This document shows positions 1 to 7,051 of a stretch of DNA of 10,064 nt, in pieces (the first letter of the stretch is position 1; each line of letters begins with the position of its first letter). The notes under the pieces were generated by a model. That model was not told the DNA's origin. It was given only the letters and a program-made list of their open reading frames with translations, and searched no databases. Source of the DNA: Planctomycetota bacterium (GTDB taxonomy: Bacteria > Planctomycetota > Phycisphaerae > Sedimentisphaerales > Anaerohalosphaeraceae); the NCBI GenBank assembly GCA_030637065.1, contig DAOVVQ010000139.1, positions 1 through 10,064 on the forward strand, given 5' to 3'. The position numbers and the translations under genes are program-made.

Positions 1-550
1 CCTCATCGGTCATATCGGGAAAGTGGCGGACAGCGCTCCCAGCCGTATCGAACCATTCCTTCTGCCGGACATCGAAGGCCAGCGGCAGAACCTGGAGGTG
101 GCCGCGGTCCATCGGCGCCAGGAAATAATAGACATTCTTACCGCCCAAGGCGTGCTGGATCTCATACCTGCCCTTGCCCTCGGGGCCTTTCTGGAGGACC
201 CAGCCTTTGCCATCCTTTAGCTCGACCCGGAATCGGTTGGGGCCGATCTCCAGAAAATCGTCCTGCGGCTCGATCTCGTTTTGAGCGAACTGCGGGGTAA
301 ACGGCTGCATAGCCAGGCCGTGCAGGGACGGAGCCCAGAGTTCGTAAAAATCCTCATGGCAATCGCGACACGGGCTGGAACCGACAAAACCGCTGGCATC
401 CGGCAAAGCCTCACCACCACCGCCAGCCGATTCGGAGACCGCGCCGGGCTCACCATTAGGAGCGGGTGACGTACCGATCGGACCAAATGCCAGAAAAACG
501 GCAACACCGATCGCGGCGATTACTGCAATAATAAACAAAACTGTTTTCAT
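1..550 (-). CDS. Membrane-anchored haem c (CxxCH) protein, N-terminal part, runs off the left edge
   Basis: Only the first 183 codons are present; the frame is open to base 1 with no stop. Translation from the ATG at 550-548 begins with MKTVLFII and has a hydrophobic stretch at residues 4-23, which reads as a signal anchor or uncleaved signal peptide. A low-complexity Gly/Pro/Ser/Ala linker (about residues 24-58) follows. Then comes a haem c attachment motif, C61-R-D-C64-H65, continuing EDFYELWAPSLHG. A CxxCH motif followed by Phe/Tyr, Trp and a Ser-x-His is typical of multihaem cytochromes of the c554 type, some of which carry TPR repeats. Only one haem motif is visible; any others would lie beyond the window. 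The protein should sit on the outer face of the cytoplasmic membrane and carry electrons. The ribosome site is weak (GGA about 10 bases upstream). Haem binding is well supported, the exact family is not. Confidence 0.72.
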   Translation of the reverse strand, partial: MKTVLFIIAVIAAIGVAVFLAFGPIGTSPAPNGEPGAVSESAGGGGEALPDASGFVGSSPCRDCHEDFYELWAPSLHGLAMQPFTPQFAQNEIEPQDDFLEIGPNRFRVELKDGKGWVLQKGPEGKGRYEIQHALGGKNVYYFLAPMDRGHLQVLPLAFDVRQKEWFDTAGSAVRHFPDMTDE

Positions 551-691
551 CGTAATTATCCATTGGCACGAAATGTCGCACCCTACACGGTTTAACTGCT
601 ACCCCAGCCATCTTCCCGGGCCCACAGATACAATAACCCCAACACCAAAAAAAGCCCAGCAGAATATCAAATCAAGGTAAAGCCATCTGTT

Positions 692-1681
692 TTATGCCGG
701 GCAGAAGGCCTGGATGTTTTGTCTTGGTGTTCCTGGTGGTACTTCACAGCCGGGTTGTAGTATGAAGTTTTTTCCTGCTGCTTTGAGGCAATTTTTTGCT
801 GCTTTTGCTACCTCTTGGGGGGTTGCTTGGAGGAGTATTGCGGCTGGGTCGAAGTTTCCTGCTAAGGTTGTGCCCTCGCCGACTGCCTTGCGGGCCATCT
901 CCAACGGCACCATCCAGTCTATGTCTATTATGTCGGCTCCGGTTTTTGCTATGTGGTCTATGCTTTTCGATATGTTTCCGCAGATGTGGAGTTTTACGGT
1001 TGCTCCGGCGTTGTGGATCTCGTCGATGAGTTGCTTTTCAAACGGCAGCACATGTTCGGCGTACATGTCGGGGCCTATCAGGCTGGCTGCGGCGTCGCCT
1101 ATGCCGATCATGTCTGCGCCGGCTTTTATCTGGGCGCGGACGAATTCTATCGCGTTTTGTGTGATGATCCTGCAGGCATCGGCAAATATGTCCGGTTTGT
1201 CGATCAGGTCCATTAGTGCGTTTTCGACGCCTCGCAGGTCGCCGTATTCGGCTATGGGGCCTTCGACCCAGCCTAATACGCTGTGGGTCTGGCCCAACTC
1301 GGCGGCGAGTTTGGCTACGCCTTCGAGGCGATCTTTGGTTCGCGGCGAGTTTTGGATGTCTATGGGGCCTATTTTTGAAATATCGTCGAGAGATTTTATG
1401 AGGATATCTCTCGGCCTGCCTACTCCTTCTTCGGGATAGTCAAACTGCATTCCGTAGGCGCTTGCCTCACGGAAGGGGTCGCTGATCGCGCTTACCTGAT
1501 CGAGGTTGAAATCGCGTGTGACGGCGAGTTGGGCCCTGGCGAGGACGTCGGCATTTAAGTAGTAATCCCGATATGTATGACCCGCATAGTTCGCCGCCCA
1601 CGCCATAAATATAGGCGTCACAGCCGGGCGGTCGTACGGTTTGCCCTGTAAAGTCGCATAAATTCGCTCTTTTGGAGTCAT
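692..1681 (-). CDS. Uroporphyrinogen decarboxylase-fold protein, MtaA/CmuA methyltransferase type
   Basis: A 329-residue protein starting MTPKERIYATLQGK, the usual opening of the UroD-like MtaA/CmuA family, and of normal length for it. The family (known) has a TIM-barrel fold; characterised members move methyl groups between corrinoid proteins and thiols such as coenzyme M, using a zinc held by His-x-Cys and a distant Cys. Here that pattern is visible as H232-I-C234-G and C312 in QPGCEVPPGTP. The stretch GNFDPAAIL (275-283) and the GIGDAAASLIGP segment (193-204) also match the family. The gene ends soon after the PxNIQAF segment, a slightly short tail. A Shine-Dalgarno GAGGG lies 6 bases before the ATG. 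No corrinoid protein or activase is adjacent, so the methyl donor and acceptor are unknown. True haem-pathway UroD is unlikely given the zinc-site cysteines. Confidence 0.85.
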   Translation of the reverse strand: MTPKERIYATLQGKPYDRPAVTPIFMAWAANYAGHTYRDYYLNADVLARAQLAVTRDFNLDQVSAISDPFREASAYGMQFDYPEEGVGRPRDILIKSLDDISKIGPIDIQNSPRTKDRLEGVAKLAAELGQTHSVLGWVEGPIAEYGDLRGVENALMDLIDKPDIFADACRIITQNAIEFVRAQIKAGADMIGIGDAAASLIGPDMYAEHVLPFEKQLIDEIHNAGATVKLHICGNISKSIDHIAKTGADIIDIDWMVPLEMARKAVGEGTTLAGNFDPAAILLQATPQEVAKAAKNCLKAAGKNFILQPGCEVPPGTPRQNIQAFCPA

Positions 1682-1683
1682 GG

Positions 1684-1743
1684 CCGGCCCTCGAATGGCA
1701 TTTAGTTATCGCTCAGACGTGCATAATAGCCTCTCAGGGCCGG
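1684..1743 (-). promoter_or_regulatory. Inverted repeat that could mask the ribosome site of the MtaA-like gene
   Basis: CCGGCCCT (1684-1691) and AGGGCCGG (1736-1743) are perfect 8-base reverse complements, 44 bases apart. On the minus-strand transcript the copy nearer the gene reads AGGGCCGG and contains the Shine-Dalgarno of the gene starting at 1681. The upstream copy could therefore pair with it and hide it. Pairing is seen in sequence; regulation is inference. I do not recognise a known riboswitch consensus in the 44-base loop. Confidence 0.35.
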
Positions 1744-1815
1744 TTTTAGAAGGACGGATTTGGGAAAAGACGTTGCTTTTTGGGGCGGAAGCGATTATTT
1801 TTGCGTTCAGTCAGA

Positions 1816-1860
1816 GGTGATCCCTTTATTTTTACCATGAAGGATGCGAAAGACATGAAG
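1816..1860 (+). repeat. Direct repeat copy 1 (upstream of the GxxExxY gene)
   Basis: Reads GGTGATCCCTTTATTTTT then ACCATGAAG and ends GACATGAAG. It matches 2282-2327 at about 39 of 46 aligned positions (one gap; most differences in the middle of the ATGAAG part). It lies directly before the AGGGG ribosome site of the GxxExxY gene. This copy lacks the upstream inverted arm seen in copy 2. Confidence 0.7.
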
Positions 1861-1870
1861 AGGGGTTGAG

Positions 1871-2257
1871 ATGGCGGACACAAAACCGAGATTGAGCGAT
1901 TTGGCGAACAAAGTTATCGGTTGTGCTATTGAAGCGCATAGGGCTTTGGGGCCCGGCCTGTTGGAGTCGGCCTATCAGCAGTGCTTGTGTCACGAGTTGC
2001 GATTAAACGACATCGATTTCCACATGGAAAAACCTCTGCCCGTAAACTATAAGGGTAGCTGTATGGATTGCGGATACAGGATCGATATCCTGGTCGAAGA
2101 TGAAATCCTTATCGAACTCAAAAGTGTCGAGAAGCTCAAGGCGATCCACGAGGCGCAGATACTGTCTTATATGAAATTGGCTAATGTGAAACAGGGCTTT
2201 CTTATAAACTTCAATGTAACGTTGTTAAAGGATGGACTAAAAAGTTTCGTTTATTAA
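1871..2257 (+). CDS. GxxExxY protein (PD-(D/E)XK nuclease superfamily fold)
   Basis: A 128-residue protein, the usual size for the family. The name-giving motif is visible as G29-L-L-E32-S-A-Y35 in a helix near the N-terminus. The nuclease-type core follows: D72 in YRIDILV, then E82-L-K84 in ILIELKSVEKL, matching the D...ExK arrangement of PD-(D/E)XK enzymes. The C-terminal part (QILSYMKLANVKQGFLINF) is also typical. AGGGG at 1861-1865 lies 5 bases before the ATG. The family is widespread, often multi-copy and usually uncharacterised; nuclease activity is predicted from the fold only. The gene is bracketed by direct repeats and is not functionally related to the metabolic genes beside it, so it looks like an inserted cassette. 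Confidence 0.9.
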   Translation: MADTKPRLSDLANKVIGCAIEAHRALGPGLLESAYQQCLCHELRLNDIDFHMEKPLPVNYKGSCMDCGYRIDILVEDEILIELKSVEKLKAIHEAQILSYMKLANVKQGFLINFNVTLLKDGLKSFVY

Positions 2258-2266
2258 CTTCAATAC

Positions 2267-2327
2267 CTTCATGTCCTTCATGGTGAATCCCTTTATTCTT
2301 ACCATGAAGAAATTGAAGGACATGAAG
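2267..2327 (+). repeat. Long hairpin downstream of the GxxExxY gene, including direct repeat copy 2
   Basis: The left arm CTTCATGTCCTTCATGGT (2267-2284) is the reverse complement of ACCATGAAGGACATGAAG. The right arm (2301-2327) carries that sequence with a short interruption: ACCATGAAG, then extra bases, then GAAGGACATGAAG. The AT-rich loop is 16 bases. The part from 2282 to 2327 is the second copy of the repeat at 1816-1860. It starts 9 bases after the GxxExxY stop codon and ends 38 bases before the phosphofructokinase start. It has no T-run, so it is not a clear intrinsic terminator; it resembles a dispersed repeat associated with this gene. Confidence 0.7.
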
Positions 2328-2365
2328 AAAGACAAGAAATTAAGAATAAATGAAGGAACTGTATT

Positions 2366-3637
2366 ATGTCTACTCGGTCAAAAGCCAATGCTATTGTTGC
2401 CCAGTCTGGTGGGCCTACTACTGTTATCAATTCGAGTGCTTGCGGAGTGATCCAGGAGGCGATCAGTTCTGCCGGGATTGGTAAGATCTTCGGTGCTACT
2501 AACGGGATATTGGGTGTTCTTAAGGAGGACATTTTCGACATCACAGCGGAGGCTCCGGAGGCGATCGAAGGGCTGAGGCGCTGTCCTGCGGCGGCGGTTG
2601 GTTCGTGCAGGTATAAGCTAAAGTCCTTAGATGAATCGCGGGCGGATTATGAGCGGATCCTGGATGTCTTTAAGGCCCATGATATTCATTACTTCTTCTA
2701 TATCGGCGGCAACGATTCGATGGACACCGCGGACAAGGTCAATAAGTTGGCGGCTGACAGCGGTTACGAGCTGGTGTCGATGGGGGTTCCCAAGACGATC
2801 GATAACGACCTTGCTTTTACGGACCATTGTCCCGGTTACGGCAGCGTTGCCAAGTATGTCGCGACCTGTGCGATGGAGGCGGGCAAGGATACCGAGGCGT
2901 TGTATACGACCGATACCTGCAGCATACTCGAGGTGATGGGGCGAAATGCCGGCTGGATTGCGGCGGCAGCGGGTCTTGCAAGGCGAAGCCGTCAGGATGC
3001 TCCGCATCTGATCTATATGCCGGAGTCGGCGTTTTCTTTTGAGAAGTTCATTGCCGATGTCAGCGCGGTCTATAAGGAGTTCGGCAGGGTGTTTATCGTT
3101 GCCGGCGAGGGTCTTAAGGATGAAGATGGCGATTATGTGACGGCTGAGACGAGCGGTCTCGGGACCGATTCGTTCGGTCATGCCCAATTAGGCGGTGTCG
3201 CTGAGATGCTTAAGGCTGTGATCGAAAAGGAGGTCGGGATCAAGGCCCGGTTTAATAAGTTAGGGACCTGCCAGAGGAGCGCGATGCACTTTGCGTCGCT
3301 TACGGATATTAACGAGGCGTATATGTGCGGGCAGACGGCGGTTAAACATGCCGTCGCCGGGGTTAACGGCAAGATGGTTACGCTTGTTCGCGAAGATGGC
3401 GCCGAATATAAATGCACGACGTCCCTTGCGGATCTTAAAGATGTGGCCAACGGCGAAAAGAAGGTCCCAGCCGAATATATAAATGCTGCCGGCAACGGTG
3501 TGACCGAGGCGATGCTGGATTATGTAAGGCCGCTGGTCCGGGGTGAGGCGCCGGTCACTATCGGCGAGGATGGATTGCCGGTTTATATGCGGTTCGATCG
3601 CAGGCCGGCGGAAAAGAAATTAGCCCAATACTTGTAA
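2366..3637 (+). CDS. pfp: 6-phosphofructokinase, pyrophosphate-dependent type
   Basis: A 423-residue cytoplasmic enzyme that phosphorylates fructose 6-phosphate at C1. Motifs in order: G15-G-P-T near the N-terminus; G114-G-N-D-S118, where ATP enzymes have GGDGS; P142-K-T-I-D146-N-D148, where ATP enzymes have PGTIDND; M191-G-R-N-A-G-W197 for the sugar phosphate; and GEG (247-249). The Asp117 and Lys143 substitutions are the accepted marks of PPi-dependent enzymes, which makes the reaction reversible and saves ATP. D146 is the expected catalytic base. The GGNDSMDTA and VPKTIDNDL strings resemble the clade of the Thermotoga PPi enzyme. GAAGGA about 8 bases upstream supports the ATG. The next gene follows after 15 bases, indicating co-transcription with the SDR. 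A role on sedoheptulose 7-phosphate is possible but not shown. Confidence 0.93.
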   Translation: MSTRSKANAIVAQSGGPTTVINSSACGVIQEAISSAGIGKIFGATNGILGVLKEDIFDITAEAPEAIEGLRRCPAAAVGSCRYKLKSLDESRADYERILDVFKAHDIHYFFYIGGNDSMDTADKVNKLAADSGYELVSMGVPKTIDNDLAFTDHCPGYGSVAKYVATCAMEAGKDTEALYTTDTCSILEVMGRNAGWIAAAAGLARRSRQDAPHLIYMPESAFSFEKFIADVSAVYKEFGRVFIVAGEGLKDEDGDYVTAETSGLGTDSFGHAQLGGVAEMLKAVIEKEVGIKARFNKLGTCQRSAMHFASLTDINEAYMCGQTAVKHAVAGVNGKMVTLVREDGAEYKCTTSLADLKDVANGEKKVPAEYINAAGNGVTEAMLDYVRPLVRGEAPVTIGEDGLPVYMRFDRRPAEKKLAQYL

Positions 3638-3652
3638 CGAGGGGAAAGACAA

Positions 3653-4471
3653 ATGCAGAATCTTTTTGACGTTGAGGGTAAGGCGATCGTGATAACCGGC
3701 GGTGCGGGCGTTTTGTGCGGCTCGCTTGCCAGAGAGCTTGCTGGCAGGGGGGCGAAGGTTTGCGTTGCCGATTACGATCTTGAGGGGGCCAAGAGGCTTT
3801 GCGGCGAGATCGAATCCGATGGCGGAGTTGCCGTTGCCGTTAAGTGCAATGTTCTGGATAAGGATCTGGTTCAGAGTGCGTTCGATGCGGCGGTCAAAGA
3901 ACTCGGCGGCGTCGACGTGCTGATAAACGGGGCCGGCGGCAATAAGAAGGAGGCGACCACCTCGCCTGATATGTCGTTTTTCGATATCCCAGCCGATGCT
4001 ATCCGGTCGGTGTTCGATCTGAATTTCATCGGTACGCTGCTTCCTTCGCAAGTGTTCGGTAAATATATGGCTGAGAAGGGCCGCGGGATCGTGCTTAATA
4101 TTTCGAGTATGAACGCGTTTCGTCCTTTGACGAAGATCGCGGCATATTCGGCGGCGAAGGCGGCTGTGAGTAATTTTACGCAGTGGCTCGCGGTGCATAT
4201 GTGTCAGAATTATTCGAAGGATATTCGCGTCAATGCGATCGCTCCGGGTTTCTTTCTGACCGATCAGAACCGGTTCCTGCTGACGGACGAGAAGACGGGC
4301 GAGCTTACCCCGCGCGGAAAGTGCATCGTCGACCATACGCCGATGGGTCGGTTTGGCGATGCCGATGAGCTTGCCGGTACGGTGCTGTGGCTGTTGAGCG
4401 ACGCGGCAAAATTCGTTACCGGTATTGTAGTCCCGATCGACGGTGGTTTCAGTGCGTTTAGCGGTGTTTAA
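3653..4471 (+). CDS. uxuB: UxuB-like SDR oxidoreductase (D-mannonate/D-fructuronate)
   Basis: A 272-residue short-chain dehydrogenase starting NLFDVEGKAIVITGG. The nucleotide-binding glycine loop is TGGAGVLCG (15-23), a variant of TGxxxGxG; NGAGG (92-96), Ser151/152 in NISSMN, and the catalytic Y165-x-x-x-K169 (AYSAAKAAVSNF) follow. The segments NAFRPLT, IAPGFFLTDQNRFLL and GELTPRGK, and the ending VPIDGGFSAFSGV, match the SDR-type D-mannonate oxidoreductase family (Bacillus UxuB/YjmF type) as I know it. That enzyme reduces D-fructuronate to D-mannonate with NAD(P)H in hexuronate breakdown. GAGGGG sits 9-10 bases before the ATG, and only 15 bases separate it from the phosphofructokinase stop. 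Gluconate 5-dehydrogenase is the main alternative within the SDR family. No mannonate dehydratase is present nearby. Confidence 0.85.
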   Translation: MQNLFDVEGKAIVITGGAGVLCGSLARELAGRGAKVCVADYDLEGAKRLCGEIESDGGVAVAVKCNVLDKDLVQSAFDAAVKELGGVDVLINGAGGNKKEATTSPDMSFFDIPADAIRSVFDLNFIGTLLPSQVFGKYMAEKGRGIVLNISSMNAFRPLTKIAAYSAAKAAVSNFTQWLAVHMCQNYSKDIRVNAIAPGFFLTDQNRFLLTDEKTGELTPRGKCIVDHTPMGRFGDADELAGTVLWLLSDAAKFVTGIVVPIDGGFSAFSGV

Positions 4472-4509
4472 TTAACGATGCAATTACAACCTTTTTTGAG
4501 GAATGAAAA

Positions 4510-5418
4510 ATGGCGGACGATCCGGCAAAGGCGCTAAGGGATATTGAGCCCAAGAGTGAGTATCTGGTGGCTGTCGATTCGGACGGTTGTGCGTTCGATT
4601 CGATGGGTATCAAGCAGCGGGAGTGTTTTTGTCCGATGCTGATCGGTTATTTCGGGCTCCAGCCGGTCGCTTTGGCGGCGAGGGAGTGCAAGGATTTTGC
4701 GGACCTGTTTTCCAAGACCCGCGGGGCCAACCGGCACAAGACATCCGTTCGGATATTGACCGAGCTTCTGCCGTCGCATCCGATGGTGATCGAGCGGGGC
4801 TTTAAGGTTCCGGTGTTCGAGCATTACGAAAGCTGGGTTAATGACGATGGCAGCCTGCTAAGTAACGAGGGGCTCCAGATGGCGATTGACGCCGCTAAGA
4901 GCGACGAGGTTCGGCAAGAGCTTGAGCTTGTGATGACGTGGAGCAAGCGGGTTAACGAAATGGTCACCGAGATCGTCAAGGGCGTGGCTCCCTTTTCGCA
5001 CGTTCGTTCGAGTATGGAAAAGGTTTCGGCTAAGGCGGATATGATCGTCTGCTCGGCGACGCCCTGCGAGGCGCTCGAGCGCGAGTGGATCGAGCACGAC
5101 CTTTCCGATTTTGCGATGGTGATCGCCGGCCAGGAGATGGGCAGTAAGGACGAGCATCTGGCTATCGTCAGCGACGGCAAGTACGACAAGGACAAGATCA
5201 TAATGATCGGCGATGCCCCCGGCGATATGAGGGCGGCCAAGACCAACGGCGTGCTGTTCTATGCGATCAATCCAGGCGGCGAAGAGGCGAGCTGGAAGCG
5301 TTTCCACGATGAGGCCTTCGATAAATTCGTCAGCGGCGAGTATGCAGGCGCGTATGAGCAGCAGGTCATCGACGAGTTCGAGGCCTGTCTGCCCGAAAAC
5401 CCGCCGTGGAAGATATAG
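4510..5418 (+). CDS. HAD-superfamily phosphatase, substrate unknown
   Basis: A 302-residue soluble protein with all four HAD motifs. Motif I is V22-D23-S-D25-G with nucleophile Asp23 and acid/base Asp25. Motif II is Ser182 in VCSAT. Motif III is Lys213 in GSKDEHL. Motif IV is G234-D235-APG-D239, binding magnesium. About 155 residues lie between motifs I and II and should form a helical C1-type cap that sets the substrate. The tail after residue 260 is acidic and helical. GAGGA lies 7 bases before the ATG; an out-of-frame ATG at 4503 is ignored. It follows the SDR by 38 bases and is probably in the same transcript. The context suggests a phosphorylated sugar or sugar acid as substrate, but nothing in the sequence identifies it. 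A phosphonatase or phosphomutase role cannot be excluded. Confidence 0.85.
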   Translation: MADDPAKALRDIEPKSEYLVAVDSDGCAFDSMGIKQRECFCPMLIGYFGLQPVALAARECKDFADLFSKTRGANRHKTSVRILTELLPSHPMVIERGFKVPVFEHYESWVNDDGSLLSNEGLQMAIDAAKSDEVRQELELVMTWSKRVNEMVTEIVKGVAPFSHVRSSMEKVSAKADMIVCSATPCEALEREWIEHDLSDFAMVIAGQEMGSKDEHLAIVSDGKYDKDKIIMIGDAPGDMRAAKTNGVLFYAINPGGEEASWKRFHDEAFDKFVSGEYAGAYEQQVIDEFEACLPENPPWKI

Positions 5419-5440
5419 CATTGAAGATAAGCAATGGCTT

Positions 5441-5482
5441 GTCATTCCTGCGCTCGCCGCGGCGGAGCGCGTCGCAGCCGGG
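5441..5482 (+). repeat. 42-bp GC-rich palindromic repeat, copy 1
   Basis: Begins GTCATTCCTGCG and ends GTCGCAGCCGGG, with an imperfect palindrome in the middle: GCGCTC (5450-5455) pairs with GAGCGC (5465-5470) around the self-complementary GCCGCGGC. It matches the reverse complement of 10023-10064 at 41 of 42 positions. This behaves like a REP-type dispersed intergenic repeat. It lies 22 bases after the HAD stop codon. Confidence 0.85.
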
Positions 5483-5504
5483 AAAACAGCCATTATAATT
5501 GGTT

Positions 5505-5519
5505 CCCTGAAAAACAGGG
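5505..5519 (+). repeat. Small hairpin CCCTG-AAAAA-CAGGG
   Basis: A perfect 5-bp stem with an A5 loop, 22 bases after the palindromic repeat. There is no following T-run, so it is at most a weak transcript-end structure after the HAD gene. Confidence 0.3.
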
Positions 5520-5536
5520 TATATCCTAATGCCAAG

Positions 5537-5559
5537 GTTGTTTTTGTTCCAAAAACAAC
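5537..5559 (+). repeat. Perfect 10-bp inverted repeat with a 3-base loop
   Basis: GTTGTTTTTG (5537-5546), loop TTC, then CAAAAACAAC (5550-5559). The stem is perfect but AT-rich and lacks a T-run after it. It lies 91 bases before the sulfatase start. It could be an operator, a transcript hairpin, or a remnant of a mobile element end; the sequence does not say which. Confidence 0.5.
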
Positions 5560-5650
5560 GACCATAGCAAGGGTGTCATAGTTTTTCAGAGGTCTCAATT
5601 GCATGTTAATGGGTGTTAGGCGCAATAGATTTGATGAAAGCTGACTGGCA

Positions 5651-7003
5651 ATGAACGATTTAAGTAGAAGAGAGTTTCTTTCAACGGCCGCTGGGATAGC
5701 CGCTATCTCAGCTATGGGCCTTTCCAGGGCTTTCGGTGGCGTTGAAAAGTCGATACGCAAACCGAATATTTTAATATACCTTGCCGATGACCAATATCTG
5801 GCCAGCGTCGGTTGTTATGGTGCCGACCCCAGCCACACGCCGAACATAGACGCCTTCGCCAAGCGCGGTATGTTGTTCAAGAGTGCCTATTGCACTTCGT
5901 CGATATGCACGCCCAACCGTGCGGTTTTGCTATCAGGACTCTATCCGATCAAGAACGGCGCGCACCCGAATCACTCCGGCTTCAAGCCGGGGATCAAGTC
6001 GATGCCGAATTACATGAAGGACCTCGGCTATCGCACGGCCTTGGTCGGTAAAGACGGCATCAAGTTCAAGAACGCCATCTATAAATGGGACTCATATATC
6101 GAGAAGAGCGAAGAGTTGGTTCCGGGCGCCGAAATGCCTCTGCATGATCGCCATAAGAAAACGGATTATTCGGCGATGAAAGATTTCCTGGCAGAAGATC
6201 CGTCCAAGCCGTTCTGCATGATTCACGCCGCCTCTCTGCCCCACAGTCCCGAGCTCAATGAGTTGCCCAATGGGCTTTCGGGATACGACGCCTCGAATTT
6301 TTATTGCGATTACGAGTTTGGCAAGGACCTGGAGTTGCTTAAGAGCCTTGGCATGGACAAGGATACTTTAGTTATCTATCTCAACGACAACGAGGCGCAA
6401 ATTCCTCGGTCGAAATACTCGCTTTACGAAACGGGCATTCATGTACCGATGATCATCAGTTGGCCGGGGAAAATCAAAGCCAATTCCACAACCGACGCCA
6501 TGGTGAGTTTTCTGGACATTCTGCCCACGCTGATCGAAGCGGGCGGCGGAAAGCCACCGGATAACCTGGACGGCAAGAGTTTTCTCGGCGTTCTCCAGGG
6601 AAAAACAGATCGACATAACGACGAGATGTTTTTTAGTTACACAGGAGTAATTGTCAGCGATGGAGGATGGCAGGACGTACCTTATCCCATCCGCGCCATT
6701 CGCACACGTCGATTCAAATACATCCGCAACCTCAACTACAAGATCCCCCATCCCAAACTGAAGGACAAGGACGACGATGACGGAATACGGCCATATGAAG
6801 AACTCTACGACCTTGTCAAGGATCCAAAGGAACTGAGTAATCTCGCCGGAGTCGAGAAGTTTCAGACGGTTAAGAAAGAACTGAGCGCTGAAATAGACGC
6901 CTGGATGAAACGAGTTGGCGACCGGGGAATTGAGGGCGAGAAAGAAGCGCTTCAGTATTTCGATCCCGAGAAACGCAGCAACTGGCCAGACCTGACGAAA
7001 TAA
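5651..7003 (+). CDS. Tat-exported sulfatase (arylsulfatase fold), divergent active site
   Basis: A 450-residue protein with a twin-arginine signal, S5-R-R-E-F-L10, followed by an Ala-rich hydrophobic stretch to about residue 30, so it is probably exported folded. The alkaline-phosphatase-like sulfatase fold is clear: metal-binding D46-D47 in YLADDQ; the formylglycine motif C86-T-P-N-R90, then AVLLSGLYP; H198 in SLPHSP; D246-N247; and K255 in RSKYSLYE. Two points are unusual: Asn rather than Ser or Ala at the fourth motif position, and GKDGIKF (133-139) where most sulfatases have GK followed by Trp/x and His. Cys86 would need a formylglycine-generating or anaerobic maturase, absent here. The substrate is unknown; sulfated glycans are usual in this family. 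No strong ribosome site is seen before the ATG. It stands apart from both neighbours and probably has its own transcript. Confidence 0.9.
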   Translation: MNDLSRREFLSTAAGIAAISAMGLSRAFGGVEKSIRKPNILIYLADDQYLASVGCYGADPSHTPNIDAFAKRGMLFKSAYCTSSICTPNRAVLLSGLYPIKNGAHPNHSGFKPGIKSMPNYMKDLGYRTALVGKDGIKFKNAIYKWDSYIEKSEELVPGAEMPLHDRHKKTDYSAMKDFLAEDPSKPFCMIHAASLPHSPELNELPNGLSGYDASNFYCDYEFGKDLELLKSLGMDKDTLVIYLNDNEAQIPRSKYSLYETGIHVPMIISWPGKIKANSTTDAMVSFLDILPTLIEAGGGKPPDNLDGKSFLGVLQGKTDRHNDEMFFSYTGVIVSDGGWQDVPYPIRAIRTRRFKYIRNLNYKIPHPKLKDKDDDDGIRPYEELYDLVKDPKELSNLAGVEKFQTVKKELSAEIDAWMKRVGDRGIEGEKEALQYFDPEKRSNWPDLTK

Positions 7004-7051
7004 AAAACCAATAGGTTCTGCCGTGGCGGACAGTCCGTCGTAGGCATAAAC

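Noticed and set aside
714..1439. 241-codon open frame on the plus strand
   Set aside because: Antisense to the MtaA-like gene, with Met/Ser/Pro-rich translation and no recognisable domain.
1684..1743. Cobalamin riboswitch for the methyltransferase-like gene
   Set aside because: The leader is too short and no known riboswitch core sequence is recognisable.
1816..2330. Insertion sequence or CRISPR array
   Set aside because: No transposase is present, there are only two repeat copies, and the gene between them is a GxxExxY protein.
3620..4336. 238-codon open frame on the minus strand
   Set aside because: Antisense to the SDR gene, Arg/His-rich composition, no family motifs.
4858..5760. 300-codon open frame on the minus strand
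   Set aside because: It lies opposite the HAD gene, which has full catalytic motifs, and shows no recognisable protein features; it is a by-product of the GC-rich codon pattern.
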